64,000 bases of DNA. It comes from Halicephalobus mephisto (taxonomy: Eukaryota; Nematoda; Chromadorea; Rhabditida; Panagrolaimidae). Below are positions 1-10,661 of this stretch, in pieces (the stretch's first letter is position 1; each line of letters opens with the position of its first letter). The position numbers and the translations under genes were made by a program. The notes beneath the pieces were generated by a model that was not told the origin of the DNA, ran no database searches, and was given only the letters and a program-made list of their open reading frames with translations. Where the stretch lies: the NCBI GenBank assembly GCA_009193035.1, contig SWDT01000030.1:310001-374000 (forward strand), in the 5' to 3' direction.

Positions 1-161
1 AAAATTTTATGTTTATTTTTGTAAACTTTGTTATTACTTGAAAGTTTATTGAACTTTGTTTTCGAGGAATAAAGTTTTCTTTTAGAATTGTAAGATTGTG
101 AACCTGTTTTATCGGTTGATTATTTGGTAATTATCGTTTTGGGATTTTTTTGGTTTTTTAG

Positions 162-1551
162 ATGTGGTCAACGAGAAGAATACTGGGCGCTGGTGGAGCT
201 TTATTGGGTTCTGTATTGTTGGTGAAAGAAGATAAACAACAAAGTTGGAGAATTGAATATCCGAAATTGGTTAATAAAGAAGGTGAACAATTAAGTAGAA
301 GAATTGTTAATGATCAAGATAAAACAAACTTGAATTTGAAGCTTTATCAATATCAAAGTTGTCCGTATTGTTGCAAGGTTTGGGTTTTTTTAATTTTTAA
401 ATTTTTCATGTAGAATTTTGAAATTTTTAAATGAAATTTGAGGTTTTTTATATATGAAATTTAAGAATTACTTATATACGAAATTTTCCGACTTTTTCAT
501 GTAGAATTTTGAAATTTTTAAATGAAATTTGAGGTTTTTTATATATGAAATTTAAGAATTACTTATATACGAAATTTTCCGACTTTTTTATGTAGAATTT
601 GACAATTTTTAAATGAAATTTGAATTTTTTTATATATGGAATTTAAGAATTACTTATATACGAAATTTTCCGACTTTTTTATGTAGAATTTGACAATTTT
701 TATATCAAATTTTTTAGGTTAGAGCAATGCTTGATTATTATGGCTTTAGTTATGAAGTTATCGAAGTTAATCCAGTAACTAAATCTCAGGTTAAATTTAG
801 CAAGGATTACAAGAAAGTACCAATTGTAACAAGTTCGGAAATTGATAAACCACTAGTAGAATCGTCATTGGTTATCTCGATTTTGAAAACCTTCTTAACT
901 CGTTCAGAAAGAAAACTCAATGAGTGTGTTGATTTTTACCCTATTATTGAAGGGGTTAATCCAGAAAACGGAAAGATTCAACTCAATTACCCCAATAAGT
1001 ACTTTGTAATGATGGAGGATTCCTTGAAGTCTCAACAAGAATTACAAACGACAAAAGAAGAAAGGGAATGGAGAGAATGGGTTGATGAACATTTTATTCA
1101 TTTGATATCTCCGAATGTTTATAGATCGTGGGATGAAGCATTGGAAACTTTTAGAAGTTTTGATAAAGCTGGAGAATGGGAAAGAAATTTTTCGACATGG
1201 GAAAGATATTTGGCGATATATGCTGGAGCTTTGGCAATGTTTATGATATCGAAAAGACTGAAGAAGCGACATAATATTGATGATGAGAGGAAAGCGATGA
1301 TGGATGCATGTGAGTTGTGGATGAAAGCTAAAGGGAATAGTAGGAAGTTTATGGGTGGAAATGAACCGAATCTTGCGGATTTGGCACTGTATGGAGCTAT
1401 TAATTCTTTTGTGGGATGTAGAACGTTTAAAGAAATGAGAGAACAAACGGAAATAGGAAAATGGTATGATGATGTTCATTTTGCTGTTGCTCAAAAACAA
1501 GGAAGGCATCTTGTTGCTGCTAAATCTGCCGCTATTGCTGGGAAGAAATGA
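162..1551 (+). CDS. Prostaglandin E synthase 2-like protein (glutaredoxin/GST fold)
   Basis: Two exons, 162-377 and 718-1551, join in phase to give 349 residues, close to the usual PTGES2 length of about 380. An N-terminal hydrophobic segment (about residues 7-21) fits the membrane anchor of the family. The glutaredoxin-like motif CPYC is at residues 67-70, split from the rest of the thioredoxin fold (VRAMLDYYGFSYEVIEVNP, then KKVPIV) by the intron. The C-terminal half is helical and GST-like, with GGNEPNLADLALYGAI typical of GST C-domains. PTGES2 members bind haem and glutathione in mitochondria or Golgi; that role is family knowledge. The acceptor-like TTTTTTAG directly before the ATG suggests trans-splicing or a 5' UTR intron. 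Good match to the family; the enzymatic activity in nematodes is less certain. Confidence 0.9.
400..715. repeat. About 90-bp tandem repeat inside the PTGES2-like intron
   Basis: Four imperfect copies begin near 408, 498, 589 and 680, each starting with ATGTAGAATTT and holding TATATATGAAATTTAAG. The array fills almost the whole intron, so the intron seems to have grown by tandem duplication. Confidence 0.8.
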
Positions 1552-2455
1552 TTATGTACATGATGTAGGCACTTGTTTTGGTTAATAGTGGTTGAATTGG
1601 CTGAATTAGGTTATGAAATAAATGTAGTTTTGAAGTTTTCGTAAATGTAAATACAGGGAATTAGTGAATTTGGATTTTGCAAGGGAACTGCGGATTTTAT
1701 TTTGATATTGGTTGTTCTGGTTTTGAGGAGTTTCTGGGAAATTTGGGGGTTTTGGTTTCAGTTTCGGTGTTATTAAAGTTCGAGATTGAATTTTGGATTT
1801 TTTGTGTTAAAAAATAAGTTATGAGTTGTTTGAATTAGAAGAATCTAGCTAATTTTTAACTATTAATTTAGATAAAACAGATTTTTGAAATAGAAAAAAT
1901 CAAATTTTTTGAACACAAAAAATTCATATTTTAACTTTTAATTATTAATTATTAATTTTGATGAAACAGAACACGGATTTTTCGCGTTAAGACACGAATT
2001 GAATTAAAATTGAGGAAAGGTAGATAAAATAAAAGGTTTTTGAAATAGAAAAAATCAAATTTTTTGAACACAAAAAATTCATATTTTAACTTTTAATTTT
2101 AATTGTTAACTTTGATGAAACAGAACACGGATTTTTCGCGTTAAGACACGAGTCGAATTAAAATTGAGGAAAGTTAAATAAAATAAAAGGTTTTTGAAAT
2201 AGAAAAAATTTAATTTTTTGAACACAAAAAATTCATATTTTAACTTTTAATTTTAATTGTTAATTTTGATGAAACAGAACACAAATAATTTTGGGACATT
2301 TTATAGGATTCTAGAAGGTTTCAGAAATTTCAATGAGTTTCGAAAATTTCATAATTTGTTGATTTTTGGAATGATTTTTAAAATTGCAGGTTTTTGAAGT
2401 TATAAAATCTTAATATTTTGTAATTTTTATTTTTAATAATTAAAATTTAAAAAAT
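1552..2455. repeat. Intergenic stretch with a 150-bp repeat, about three copies
   Basis: The stretch holds the 3' flank of the PTGES2-like gene and then about three copies of a 150-155 bp unit. The block TTTTGAAATAGAAAAAAT recurs near 1881, 2038 and 2190, and GATGAAACAGAACAC follows in each copy. No gene was seen. Confidence 0.7.
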
Positions 2456-2823
2456 TTAATTTTCTAAACGAGAAATGAGAATTACAGATTCGCCTTTGAC
2501 GAACAACATAGGAATTTTGCGGATTTTTTTGTTGATGATTCCTTCTTCATTTTCTGGATCGAATTCTCGATAAATGATGGTTTCTTGGACGTCACTAAGA
2601 ATCATGTTCGTGTGTCGGTCGAAACTTTGGAGAATTCCGGTTATTTCTCGACGGACTTTCATTTTGACGAATATACGTTCTCCGAGGTTCAGACGGACGA
2701 AATCTAGAGGTTCTTCCATGTCTACCAGCTGAGAAGGTATGTTTATAAAAATTATGTAAAAATAAAACAAACAAAATCATGTTCTTGAGGAGATCCTGCG
2801 TTCGAAGTGGTGGCAGCCATCAT
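2456..2823 (-). CDS. lsm-3: U6 snRNA-associated Sm-like protein LSm3
   Basis: Minus-strand gene. Exon 1 is 2823-2773 and exon 2 is 2728-2456; they join in phase to give 107 residues, the normal LSm3 size. Start: two ATG codons in tandem, then MAATTSNAGSPQEHDF. The Sm1 motif contains EEPLDFVRLNLGERIFVKMK, and a short Sm2 motif, IPMLFVKGESVILIS, lies near the C-terminus. LSm3 is a subunit of the LSm1-7 ring (cytoplasmic mRNA decay) and of LSm2-8 (U6 snRNA binding in the spliceosome). The intron is only 44 bp, typical of nematodes. The closest alternative is another Sm/LSm paralogue, but the EEPLD...RNIPML-type spacing fits LSm3 best. Confidence 0.92.
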
Positions 2824-2849
2824 GGATCTGAAAATAGGGTCATTAGTGG

Positions 2850-5050
2850 GAGGTGATAAAAAACAGTTTTTATATCGATTACTGGTAAAAAGTAATAAAG
2901 AATCGATTTTTGATATATGAACTATTATTAAAAAGTAATAAAAAATTGATTTTTAATATATCAATTATTATTAAAAATTAATGAAAAATTAACTTTTGAT
3001 ATATCAATTATCATTAAAAAGTAATAAAAAATTGATTTTTGATATATCAATTATCATTAAAAATTAATAAGAAAATTAACTTTTGATATATCAATTATCA
3101 TTAAAAAGTAATGAAAAATTGATTTTTGATATATCAATTATTGTTAAAAAGTAATAAGGAAATTAACTTTTGATATATGAACTATTATTAGAATATGATA
3201 TAAAAAATTAACTTTTGATATATCGATTATTATTAAAAATTAATGAAAAATTGATTTTTGATATATGAACTATTATTAAAATTCAAAAAACATAGTATTC
3301 GGTGCATTAATCACTACTGAAATCCGAAAAAACTTAATTTTTGATATACAAACTAAAGAATGTGAGCGAATTTTTTGTCATACATAGTTATCATCCGAAA
3401 TCAATAAAAACGTGATTACTGATAACGAACATGATTATTTATCATTTAAAACAAGAAAAAAGATAAAATATAAAATATATTTTTCGTTTTGTCACTTTCG
3501 AAAAATAAAATTTACATTTAAGTTGCAAAAAATTTAAAAATAAAATTAAAAACTCGTTATTGAACAAAACAATTATAAATTTAAAAGCAGTTAACTTCCT
3601 GAGGATAATTCAAGAGGATTAAGACTCGAGAAAAGCATGATTAGCATTTCCCTCTCCCAGATTCGAATTATGCCGCTGTTTTCAGTTTCCTCATACTGAA
3701 CTGAAATGGAAGTTTTTAGAATCTTCCAAAATCTAGAAGTTTCGATATTTCTTCAAATTTATATGAGATTCTAGAACTTTAAGATCATATAGATGTTTTT
3801 AGAATCTTCCAGAATCCAGAAACTTCGATATTTCTTTAAATTCATATGAAATTATAGAACTTTAGGATCATATAGAAGCTTTTAGAATCTTCCAGAATCC
3901 AAAAACTTCGATATTTCATTAAATTCATATGAAATTATAGAACTTTAAGATCATATAGATGTTTTTAGAATCTTCCAGAATCCAGAAACTTCGATATTTC
4001 ATTAAATTTATGAGATTCTAGAACTTTAAGATCATATAGATGTTTTTAGAATCTACTAGAATCCAAAAACTTCGATATTTCTTCAAATTTATATGAAATT
4101 TTAAAACTTTAGGATCATATAGAAGCTTTTAGAATCTTCCAGAATCCAGAAGTTCCGATATTTCCTAAAATTTCATATAAAATTCTAAATTTTTAGGATC
4201 TTAGAAGTTTCTAAAATCTTCCAAAATATAAAAATTTTAATTTTTAAAGCTTCATATAAAATTTTAAAATTTTATAAGTTTTCTAGAATCTTCCAAAATA
4301 TAAGTTTCAAAATTTTACATAAAATTTTAATTTTTTAAAATATTTCATATAAAATTCTAAATTTTTAGGATCTTAGAAGTTCTTGAAATTTTCCAGAATC
4401 CAGTAGAAGATTTCTGAATTTTTCGAAATTTTACGAAAATTTCAAAAATATTTAAAACGAAAAATTTCAAAAATATTTTTAAAAAAAATTTCAAAAATAT
4501 TTAAAACAAAAAATTAAATTTTATATTTATCAAATTAGAATTCCGTGGAAGCTTCTCGAATATCATGGAAATTTTTTGGAAACATTCCAGAATTAAATTT
4601 AACTTTAAAATTTACATTTAAAATTAAAAATTCCGGAAGTTTAAAAATTTTCTAAAAATTCGTTTCGAAACATTTTTATTAAAAAATTTTTAAAAATATA
4701 ATTTTCTAAAAAAATTAATTTTTTTTTAAATTTCGAAATTATTTAAAATTTAAATTTTTAAAAATTAGAAAATTAATTTTTTTTAATTTCAAAATTATTC
4801 AAAATTTAAATTTTTTAAAAATATAATTTTAAAAAACATTAAAAATATTTAAAATTTTAAAAATTAAAAAATTAACTTTTTTTAATTTCGAAATTATTTA
4901 AAATTTAAATTTTTAAAAAATTAGGAAATTTATTTTTTTTAAATATAATTTTTAAAAACTTAATTTTGTTGATATTGTGATTTTTAAAGTAGTATTATAT
5001 TTACTGTAATTTTAACAATTGATTAGTCGTTCATTAATGCGGAAAAAATG
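2850..5050. repeat. Gene-free block of AT-rich tandem repeats
   Basis: From 2870 to 3290 a unit of 60-70 bp containing TTTTGATATATCAATTAT is repeated. From 3700 to 4180 a unit of about 100 bp (AGAATCTTCCAGAATCCAGAA, often followed by TTCGATATTTC) is repeated about five times. The rest up to 5000 is near-pure A/T low complexity. No open frame or splice pattern stands out. Confidence 0.75.
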
Positions 5051-5189
5051 GTAATTGAGAGGAATAGCGCCTCAGGGGAGATTTTTGGTCTTGTTCTAAG
5101 TGGCTGAAGTTCCATTTTCAATGATCTTTTTAAAAATTTTCCAACTAGTCTAATTTTATAAAAAACTTAAAAAAAATGTTTTTTGAATT

Positions 5190-5570
5190 AATCTGAACTT
5201 ATCAGTTGTTACCTTGGCGAATGCCCTGAGGCAATTTGTCAAATGTCAATGACGTCGCGCAAGTAGGATTTGTTTCTTCGAAGTGCTTTATCTTTCGGAT
5301 TGACGCAACTGTTTTGACATCTTGTTTTTGCTGATTGGCAAGCTTTGAAAATTTTTTTTTGTTCTATCTGGCTCGACCAGGAGACGCGGCTCACCTTTCC
5401 GCGAGCTCGTCTCCTCGCACTCGTTGACTCGCTCTGTCATCGATCTTGTTTGTTTTGGTTGTTTAACATTAACTTGCAGGATAAGAAAATGATGAGAAAA
5501 CAAAGACTAGGTCAACTCCAGGACCAGACATGCCTTATTCTCGTGGTTCCCTCGTGTTAATAATAAATAA
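5190..5570. other. Unassigned mixed-composition segment with a strong hairpin
   Basis: This segment is clearly richer in G+C than its flanks. At about 5390-5424 GGAGACGCGG and CCGCGAGCTCGTCTCC can fold on each other. Open frames of 71 codons exist on both strands, but neither shows a convincing start, splice context or known family. It may be a promoter, a small RNA or the remnant of a mobile element. Confidence 0.3.
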
Positions 5571-5584
5571 GATTCCGCAGAACT

Positions 5585-6010
5585 TTTTCCAATTTTCCAG
5601 CATCTTGTAGAGGTTTCTGAAATCTTATAAAATCTTATAGAGGCTTCTGAATTCTTATAGAATCTTGCAGAAGTTTTTGAAATCTTGTAGAATTTTGTAG
5701 AAGTTTCTGAAATCTTGTAGAATTTTGTAGAATCTTGTAGAAGTTTTTAAAATCGTAAAATCATGTAGAATTTTGTAGAAGTTTCTGAAATCTTGTAGAA
5801 GCTTCTGAAATCTTGTAAAATCTTATAAAATCTTATAAAGGCTTCTGAAGTCTTTTAGAATCTTGTAGAAGCTTTGAAATCTTGTAGAATTTTGTATAAG
5901 CTTCTGAAATCTTTTAGAATCTTGTAGAAGTTTTTGAAATCTTGTAGAATCTTATAAAGCCTTCTGAAGTTTTATAGAATTTTGTAGAAGTTTCTGAAAT
6001 TTTCGAAATT
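5585..6010. repeat. Short-period tandem repeat (TCTTGTAGAA type)
   Basis: The words TCTTGTAGAATTTTGTAGAA and GTTTCTGAAA are repeated in variable order with a period of 20-30 bp. It looks like slippage-grown minisatellite. No coding signal. Confidence 0.75.
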
Positions 6011-6279
6011 TTATAAAAACTTTCAGGCCTTTCCAAATTCGAATAAAATTGGAAATTAGCATCTGAAATTAAAAATTTGAAAGTTAATTTTAAAAATGTT
6101 ATAAAAAATCAAAAATTAATTTTAAAAATTTTTATATTAGTGTAATTTCGTAATCGATATTTGAAACCTCGAGTTTTGAAAGTTTTTAGAATCTTCTGGG
6201 AATTTTCTTCGAAGTATTTTCGTGACGAAATTAATTTTCAATTTTTAAAAACAACATGATTCTGAAATGTTAGAAAAAT

Positions 6280-7130
6280 GTGGAATTTTTTTAGACAATT
6301 TCGAAAAATATTTATTTTGAATTTTTACAGTAATGTAATTTCAGAATCATTATTTAAAACGAGAAATTTTGGAAATTCTAAGATTCTGAAAATTTGTACT
6401 GAGACGATTTCTGATTTTTTAAATAGTATGATTTTGAAATTTTGGATTCTTGAATTTTTTAGAATATCCTGAAATTTCCTTCGAGAAAGATCTAGCTTTT
6501 ACAGTAAGATAACTTCAAAACTATCATCTAGAAATAAAATTTCGAACATTTGTATTGAAACAATTTCTGATTTTTGAAATAGTATGATTCTGAAATCTTA
6601 AACTTCCTAGGATTCCCTTCGAGAAAGGTCTTTAACAATGTTTATTTACAACTTTTATAGTAAAATAACTTCAGAACTGTTATCTAGAAATAAAATTTCG
6701 AACATTTGTATTGAAACAATTTCTGATTTTTTAAATAGTATGATTTTGAAATCTTAAACTTCCTAGGATTCCCTTCGAGAAAGGTCTTTAACAATGTTTA
6801 TTTCCAACTTTTACAGTAAGATAACTTCAGAACTGTTATCTAGATATAAAATTTCGAACATTTGTATTGAAACAATTTCTGATTTTTGAAATAGTATGAT
6901 TCTGAAATCTTAAACTTCCTAGGATTCCCTTCGAGAAAGGTCTTTAACAATGTTTATTTCTAACTTTTATAGTAAGATAACTTCAGAACTGTTATTTAGA
7001 AATAAAATTTCGAACATTTGTATTGAAACAATTTCTGATTTTTTAAATAGTATGATTCTGAAATCTTAAACTTCCTAGGATTCCCTTCGAGAAAGATTTA
7101 ACAACATTTATTTCCAACTTTTATAGTAGT
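6280..7130. repeat. About 156-bp tandem repeat, four to five copies
   Basis: The block AACTTCCTAGGATTCCCTTC recurs near 6601, 6757, 6913 and 7068, a regular step of 155-156 bp, and each copy holds TTCGAGAAAGGTCTTTAAC and AACATTTGTATTGAAAC. The first unit, around 6280-6480, is more diverged. Confidence 0.8.
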
Positions 7131-7746
7131 ATGATTTCCTCTTTTTGATTGCCTCGGCTAAAATAGCGACAAAAGTGAAATTTGATGATCGCGAAGAAGA
7201 TCCTATAAAAATCCTCTTGATTTTGGTCGATAATTCAGTTCTAACCGACAGCTGCTTGGATCGTCGTATCCCGTGTTTCTATTTCTTGTCTCTAAAACTT
7301 TATAGCATCTTTTTTCAGTTTTCGCAGTCGAAAAAGCAATTTGTCGACACCTTTAATTTTTTATTTTAAATATTTAGAAAATTTTTTGATTTTTTTAAAA
7401 AATATATTTTTTAGTTTTTTTAAATTAAAAAATTTCAAAATATATATATTTTTAAAATTTTTAAATATTTTTAAAAAATCGAAAAATTTTAAAATATTTT
7501 TTTTTAATTTTTAAATATTTAAAAAAAAATCGAAAAATTTTAAAATATATATTTTTTTAATTTTTAAAAAATCGGAAAATTTTTAAATATATTTTTTTTC
7601 TTAATTTTTGAATTAAAAAATTTGGAATTTTTTTAAATTTGAAATATTTTTAAATGCGTTTTTAAAAATCTTGATTTTCTTATTCGATTTGGCACTTTAG
7701 CCTAAAAACAAAAAATTGAGACCATCTTTTGGCCTAATGGAGCCCG

Positions 7747-7992
7747 ATGAAGCCGTTACGAAGGCCTCCAGGGTCCAAGTTCGTCAAGCTTTTTCGCCTC
7801 CGGGACAGCGCGAGTTCAAAATTAGATTACCGACAACGACTAGAACGCGCAAATGCACACTTTTCACAACTTAAGTCTCCTTCAGCCACTTTTTATTCTA
7901 CAATAGCCAGGAAGGATATGGAAAAGCCATTCCCGAAGAAGAATCCTAAAAATAAAAGAAATTTGAAATCCGGAAACTGCAGTTTTCTGTAA
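7747..7992 (+). CDS. Possible small basic protein, 81 codons (weak)
   Basis: An ATG-initiated frame of 81 codons in a segment noticeably richer in G+C than its surroundings. The product is basic and hydrophilic (MKPLRRPPGSKFVKLFRLRD at the start, KKNPKNKRNLKSG near the end). A second ATG frame, MEPDEAVTKASRVQV, overlaps it one base over from 7739, so the coding frame is ambiguous. The end overlaps TTTTCT|GTAAATTT, which could be a splice donor. I do not recognise a family. The segment may be an exon, a single-exon gene, or non-coding. Confidence 0.25.
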   Translation: MKPLRRPPGSKFVKLFRLRDSASSKLDYRQRLERANAHFSQLKSPSATFYSTIARKDMEKPFPKKNPKNKRNLKSGNCSFL

Positions 7993-8460
7993 ATTTTTGA
8001 ATTTCCCGCCTAAGTTTTTCGTTGCAAAACAAAATAGAGTTCAAATTTATTTAAAAAAAAAGTTTTTTGAATTTCCCGCCTAAGTTTTTCGTTGCAAAAC
8101 CAGGCAACTTTTAAAAGTTATTCAAGAATTAAATATTTTAGTTTTTGAATTTCCCGCCTCAATTTTTCGTTTCAAAACAAAATAGAGTTCAAATTTATTT
8201 AAAAAAGAAAAGTTTTTTGAATTTCCCGCCTAAGTTTTTCGTTTCAAAACCAAATAGAGTTCAAATTTATTTAAAAAAGAAGAAGTTTTTTGAATTTTCC
8301 GCCTGAGTTTTTCGTTGCAAAACTAGGCAACTTTTAAAAGTTATTCAAAAATTAAATATTATAGTTTTTGAACTTCCCGCCTAAGTTTTTCGTTTCAAAA
8401 CCAAACATACTTTAAACTTATTCAAAGTTCGAAAAACTTTAATTTTTCGTTTCAAAACCA
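7993..8460. repeat. About 72-bp tandem array carrying TTTCCCGCC
   Basis: At least six copies of a unit with TTTTTGAATTTCCCGCCTAA followed by GTTTTTCGTT lie near 7995, 8066, 8143, 8214, 8286 and 8363. The core TTTCCCGCC equals the consensus of an E2F/DP site; one copy has TTTTCCGCC and one has CTTCCCGCC. It lies downstream of the 3' end of the minus-strand gene that ends at 8745. Confidence 0.75.
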
Positions 8461-8744
8461 AATAAATCTTTGAAATTAAATTTTAAAACTTTTGTTTTAA
8501 AAAACTTTAAAATCTTTATTTACAAAATTGAATAATTTTTTGGAATTTTTTAATTTTAATTTTGAAACTTTTTATTTAAAAAAATTTCGTTCATGTTTGT
8601 TTTTTTTATTTTTTTTATTTATTTCCATATGTACTCCAAAATAAAAACTTTTTGCTCAAATTTCATTTTTCCGCCATGTTACACAAGAATTTATCAATTT
8701 TAATGATTTTTATTTTTTTAAATGAAGAAAGAGGTCCTTCTTCT

Positions 8745-10523
8745 CTATTGAAGTCTTATTAAGCCAATTCGGCAAGCAAAATCAAAAACTTTCCCAGCTT
8801 TCTGAAAGACCAAGAAGTCGTCCGGAAGAACCCGCTTTTCCTTCAGCAACAAATGTTTCTCAGTCTTTTTGATTTCTAACAATTCATCAGGTTCGTATAT
8901 CGTGAAACGTGAAACTAACTCCCACCGCGGAAGTTTTCGAAGATAATCATTAAATTTGTATTTCCTAATTTAAGTAAAAATAGATTCAAAAACTTATTTC
9001 TCATAGAAGTTTTTAAAAATTACAATAAAATTAATATTTTATAAGTAAAAATAAATTTAAAAAGTAAACCAACTCCCACCGCGAAAGTTTTCGAAGATAA
9101 TTATCAAATTTGTATTTCCTAATCTAAGTAAAAATAGATTCAAAAACTTATTTCTCATAGAAGTTTTTAAAAATTACAATAAAATTAATATTTTATAAGT
9201 AAAAATAAATTTAAAAAGTAAACCAACTCCCACCACGAAAGTTTTGAAAATAATTATTAAATTTATATTTTCTAATTTAAAATCGACTCGAAGTTACCTA
9301 AAAAGAAATAATTTCTTACAAAAAAGTCCCTGATGACTGACGAAATTGATATTTTCTGACGTCAATAAAAGTAGTTTTAAAGTTACCTAAAAAGACAAAA
9401 ATTAACTCTTCAAATGTCTTTATCGATGATTATGAAATTTACATTTTTTAATTTAAATAAAAATCATTACAAAAGTATACCTAAAAAATTACAGTGCGAA
9501 AATAACAATGTAGTTGATTATTTGCCAGTCCGAGTAAAAACTGATCTGGAAAAATTGACTCCCACCGCGAAAATCTTTAAAAATTATGATGAATTTAATT
9601 TCTTACCAGTTCGAGTAAAAACTAATCCGAGAAAAACCGACTCCTATCGTGGAAATTCCTAAAAATCATGAACTCAATTTCTTACCAGTCCGAGTAAAAA
9701 CTGATCTGGAAAAACCGACTTCCACCGCGAAAATCTTTAAAAATTATGATGAATTTAATTTCTTACCAGTCAAAGTAAAAACTGATCCGAGAAAAACTGA
9801 CTTCCACCGCGAAAATCTTTAAAAATCATGATGAACTCAATTTCTTACCAGTCCGAGTAAAAACTAACATCAAAATTGGTCTAAACACCGAAAAAAGACG
9901 AATTTTCGTCACGAAAGTCCCTGATAATCATGATCAACCTCCGTTTTTCTCAAATTAAAGTTCATACTGAAATTGACCCAAAATTTCAATATTGTGTGTT
10001 TTTTAATTTCTATTTTTTTAATTTTTTTACTTTTTTGCTTTTTTATTTTTTTACTTTTTTTTATTTTTTTTATTTTTTTGCATTGTTCGAGACGTGTTTA
10101 CTACGAAGTAAATCCGATGTAGAAAAGTACTATGTCAATCAAGTTGTTGAAAAAAGCATGACCACGTCAAAGTCCAGGATATTTTGATTCATTTGTTAAT
10201 CAACTTTTTTCTTTTCCAGTATGTAAATGAGACATTTCCGGAAGAGCCGTCAATGTGTTCGAATTCGTCTCTGAACATGAATACATTAGACCCGTAGGCG
10301 TTCCTTCTGGAGTTGTCAATCTAGTTTCGGAACTCTGGTCAGGCGATGATTGGTCCTTGGGGGGATCCTACTTGGGAATTTTTATCTTTTTCCATCTGCG
10401 CGGTTTTGTTTTTCTCGCTTCAGTGACGAGAGCGGTGTTCTTCGGACTTTTAGATTCATGCGTGAAGGAACATTCTACTCCCGAATCCACTTTTGCGCGT
10501 ATAAACGGATTTACTTTGTCCAT
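8745..10523 (-). CDS. Small two-exon protein of unknown function
   Basis: Deduced from splice phase. Exon 1, 10523-10372, starts MDKVNPFIRAKVDSG and ends in a basic stretch KTKPRRWKKIKIP; the donor reads AA|GTAGGA. Exon 2, 8964-8745, begins after an AATTAG acceptor and runs YKFNDYLRKLPRWELVSRF to a C-terminal FDFACRIGLIRLQ. The phases match exactly (AA plus G makes a Lys codon) and give 123 residues. The second exon is a well-mixed, clearly protein-like sequence with many charged residues and no stop for 72 codons. I do not recognise the family. No signal peptide or membrane segment. Each exon is too short for a 60-codon ORF cut-off to reveal it. Additional middle exons are possible. The reading after the TAG that overlaps the donor also stays open for 55 codons, so intron retention is another possibility. 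Confidence 0.5.
8915..9900. repeat. Two minisatellite arrays resembling the start of the neighbouring exon
   Basis: Array 1 has units at about 8931, 9077 and 9231 (period 146-154 bp, word CACCGCGAAAGTTTTCGAAG). Array 2 has units near 9560, 9642, 9721 and 9802 (period about 80 bp, word CACCGCGAAAATCTTTAAAA, followed by TTTCTTACCAGTCCGAG). On the minus strand every unit resembles the beginning of the exon at 8964-8745, including the YLRKL.RWEL codons in array 1. Confidence 0.7.
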
Positions 10524-10661
10524 TGCTAAATCTTAGCCGATTTCAGACAAAAATTGGACAACTTGAGGGTTGTCTCTCCCAAATGCGGCCGCCCAAAGAC
10601 CGCGAATGTTTTCCTGAAACTAGCTCAATTACTTTCCAGAGACTGTTTTGACTTATTTAGT

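Noticed and set aside
5288..5560. Opposing 71-codon frames
   Set aside because: Mutually antisense around a G+C-rich hairpin; neither has splice or family support.
10255..10536. 93-codon plus-strand frame
   Set aside because: Starts with GTG, is hydrophobic in the way expected of the complement of a polar coding strand, and the opposite strand gives a better spliced model.
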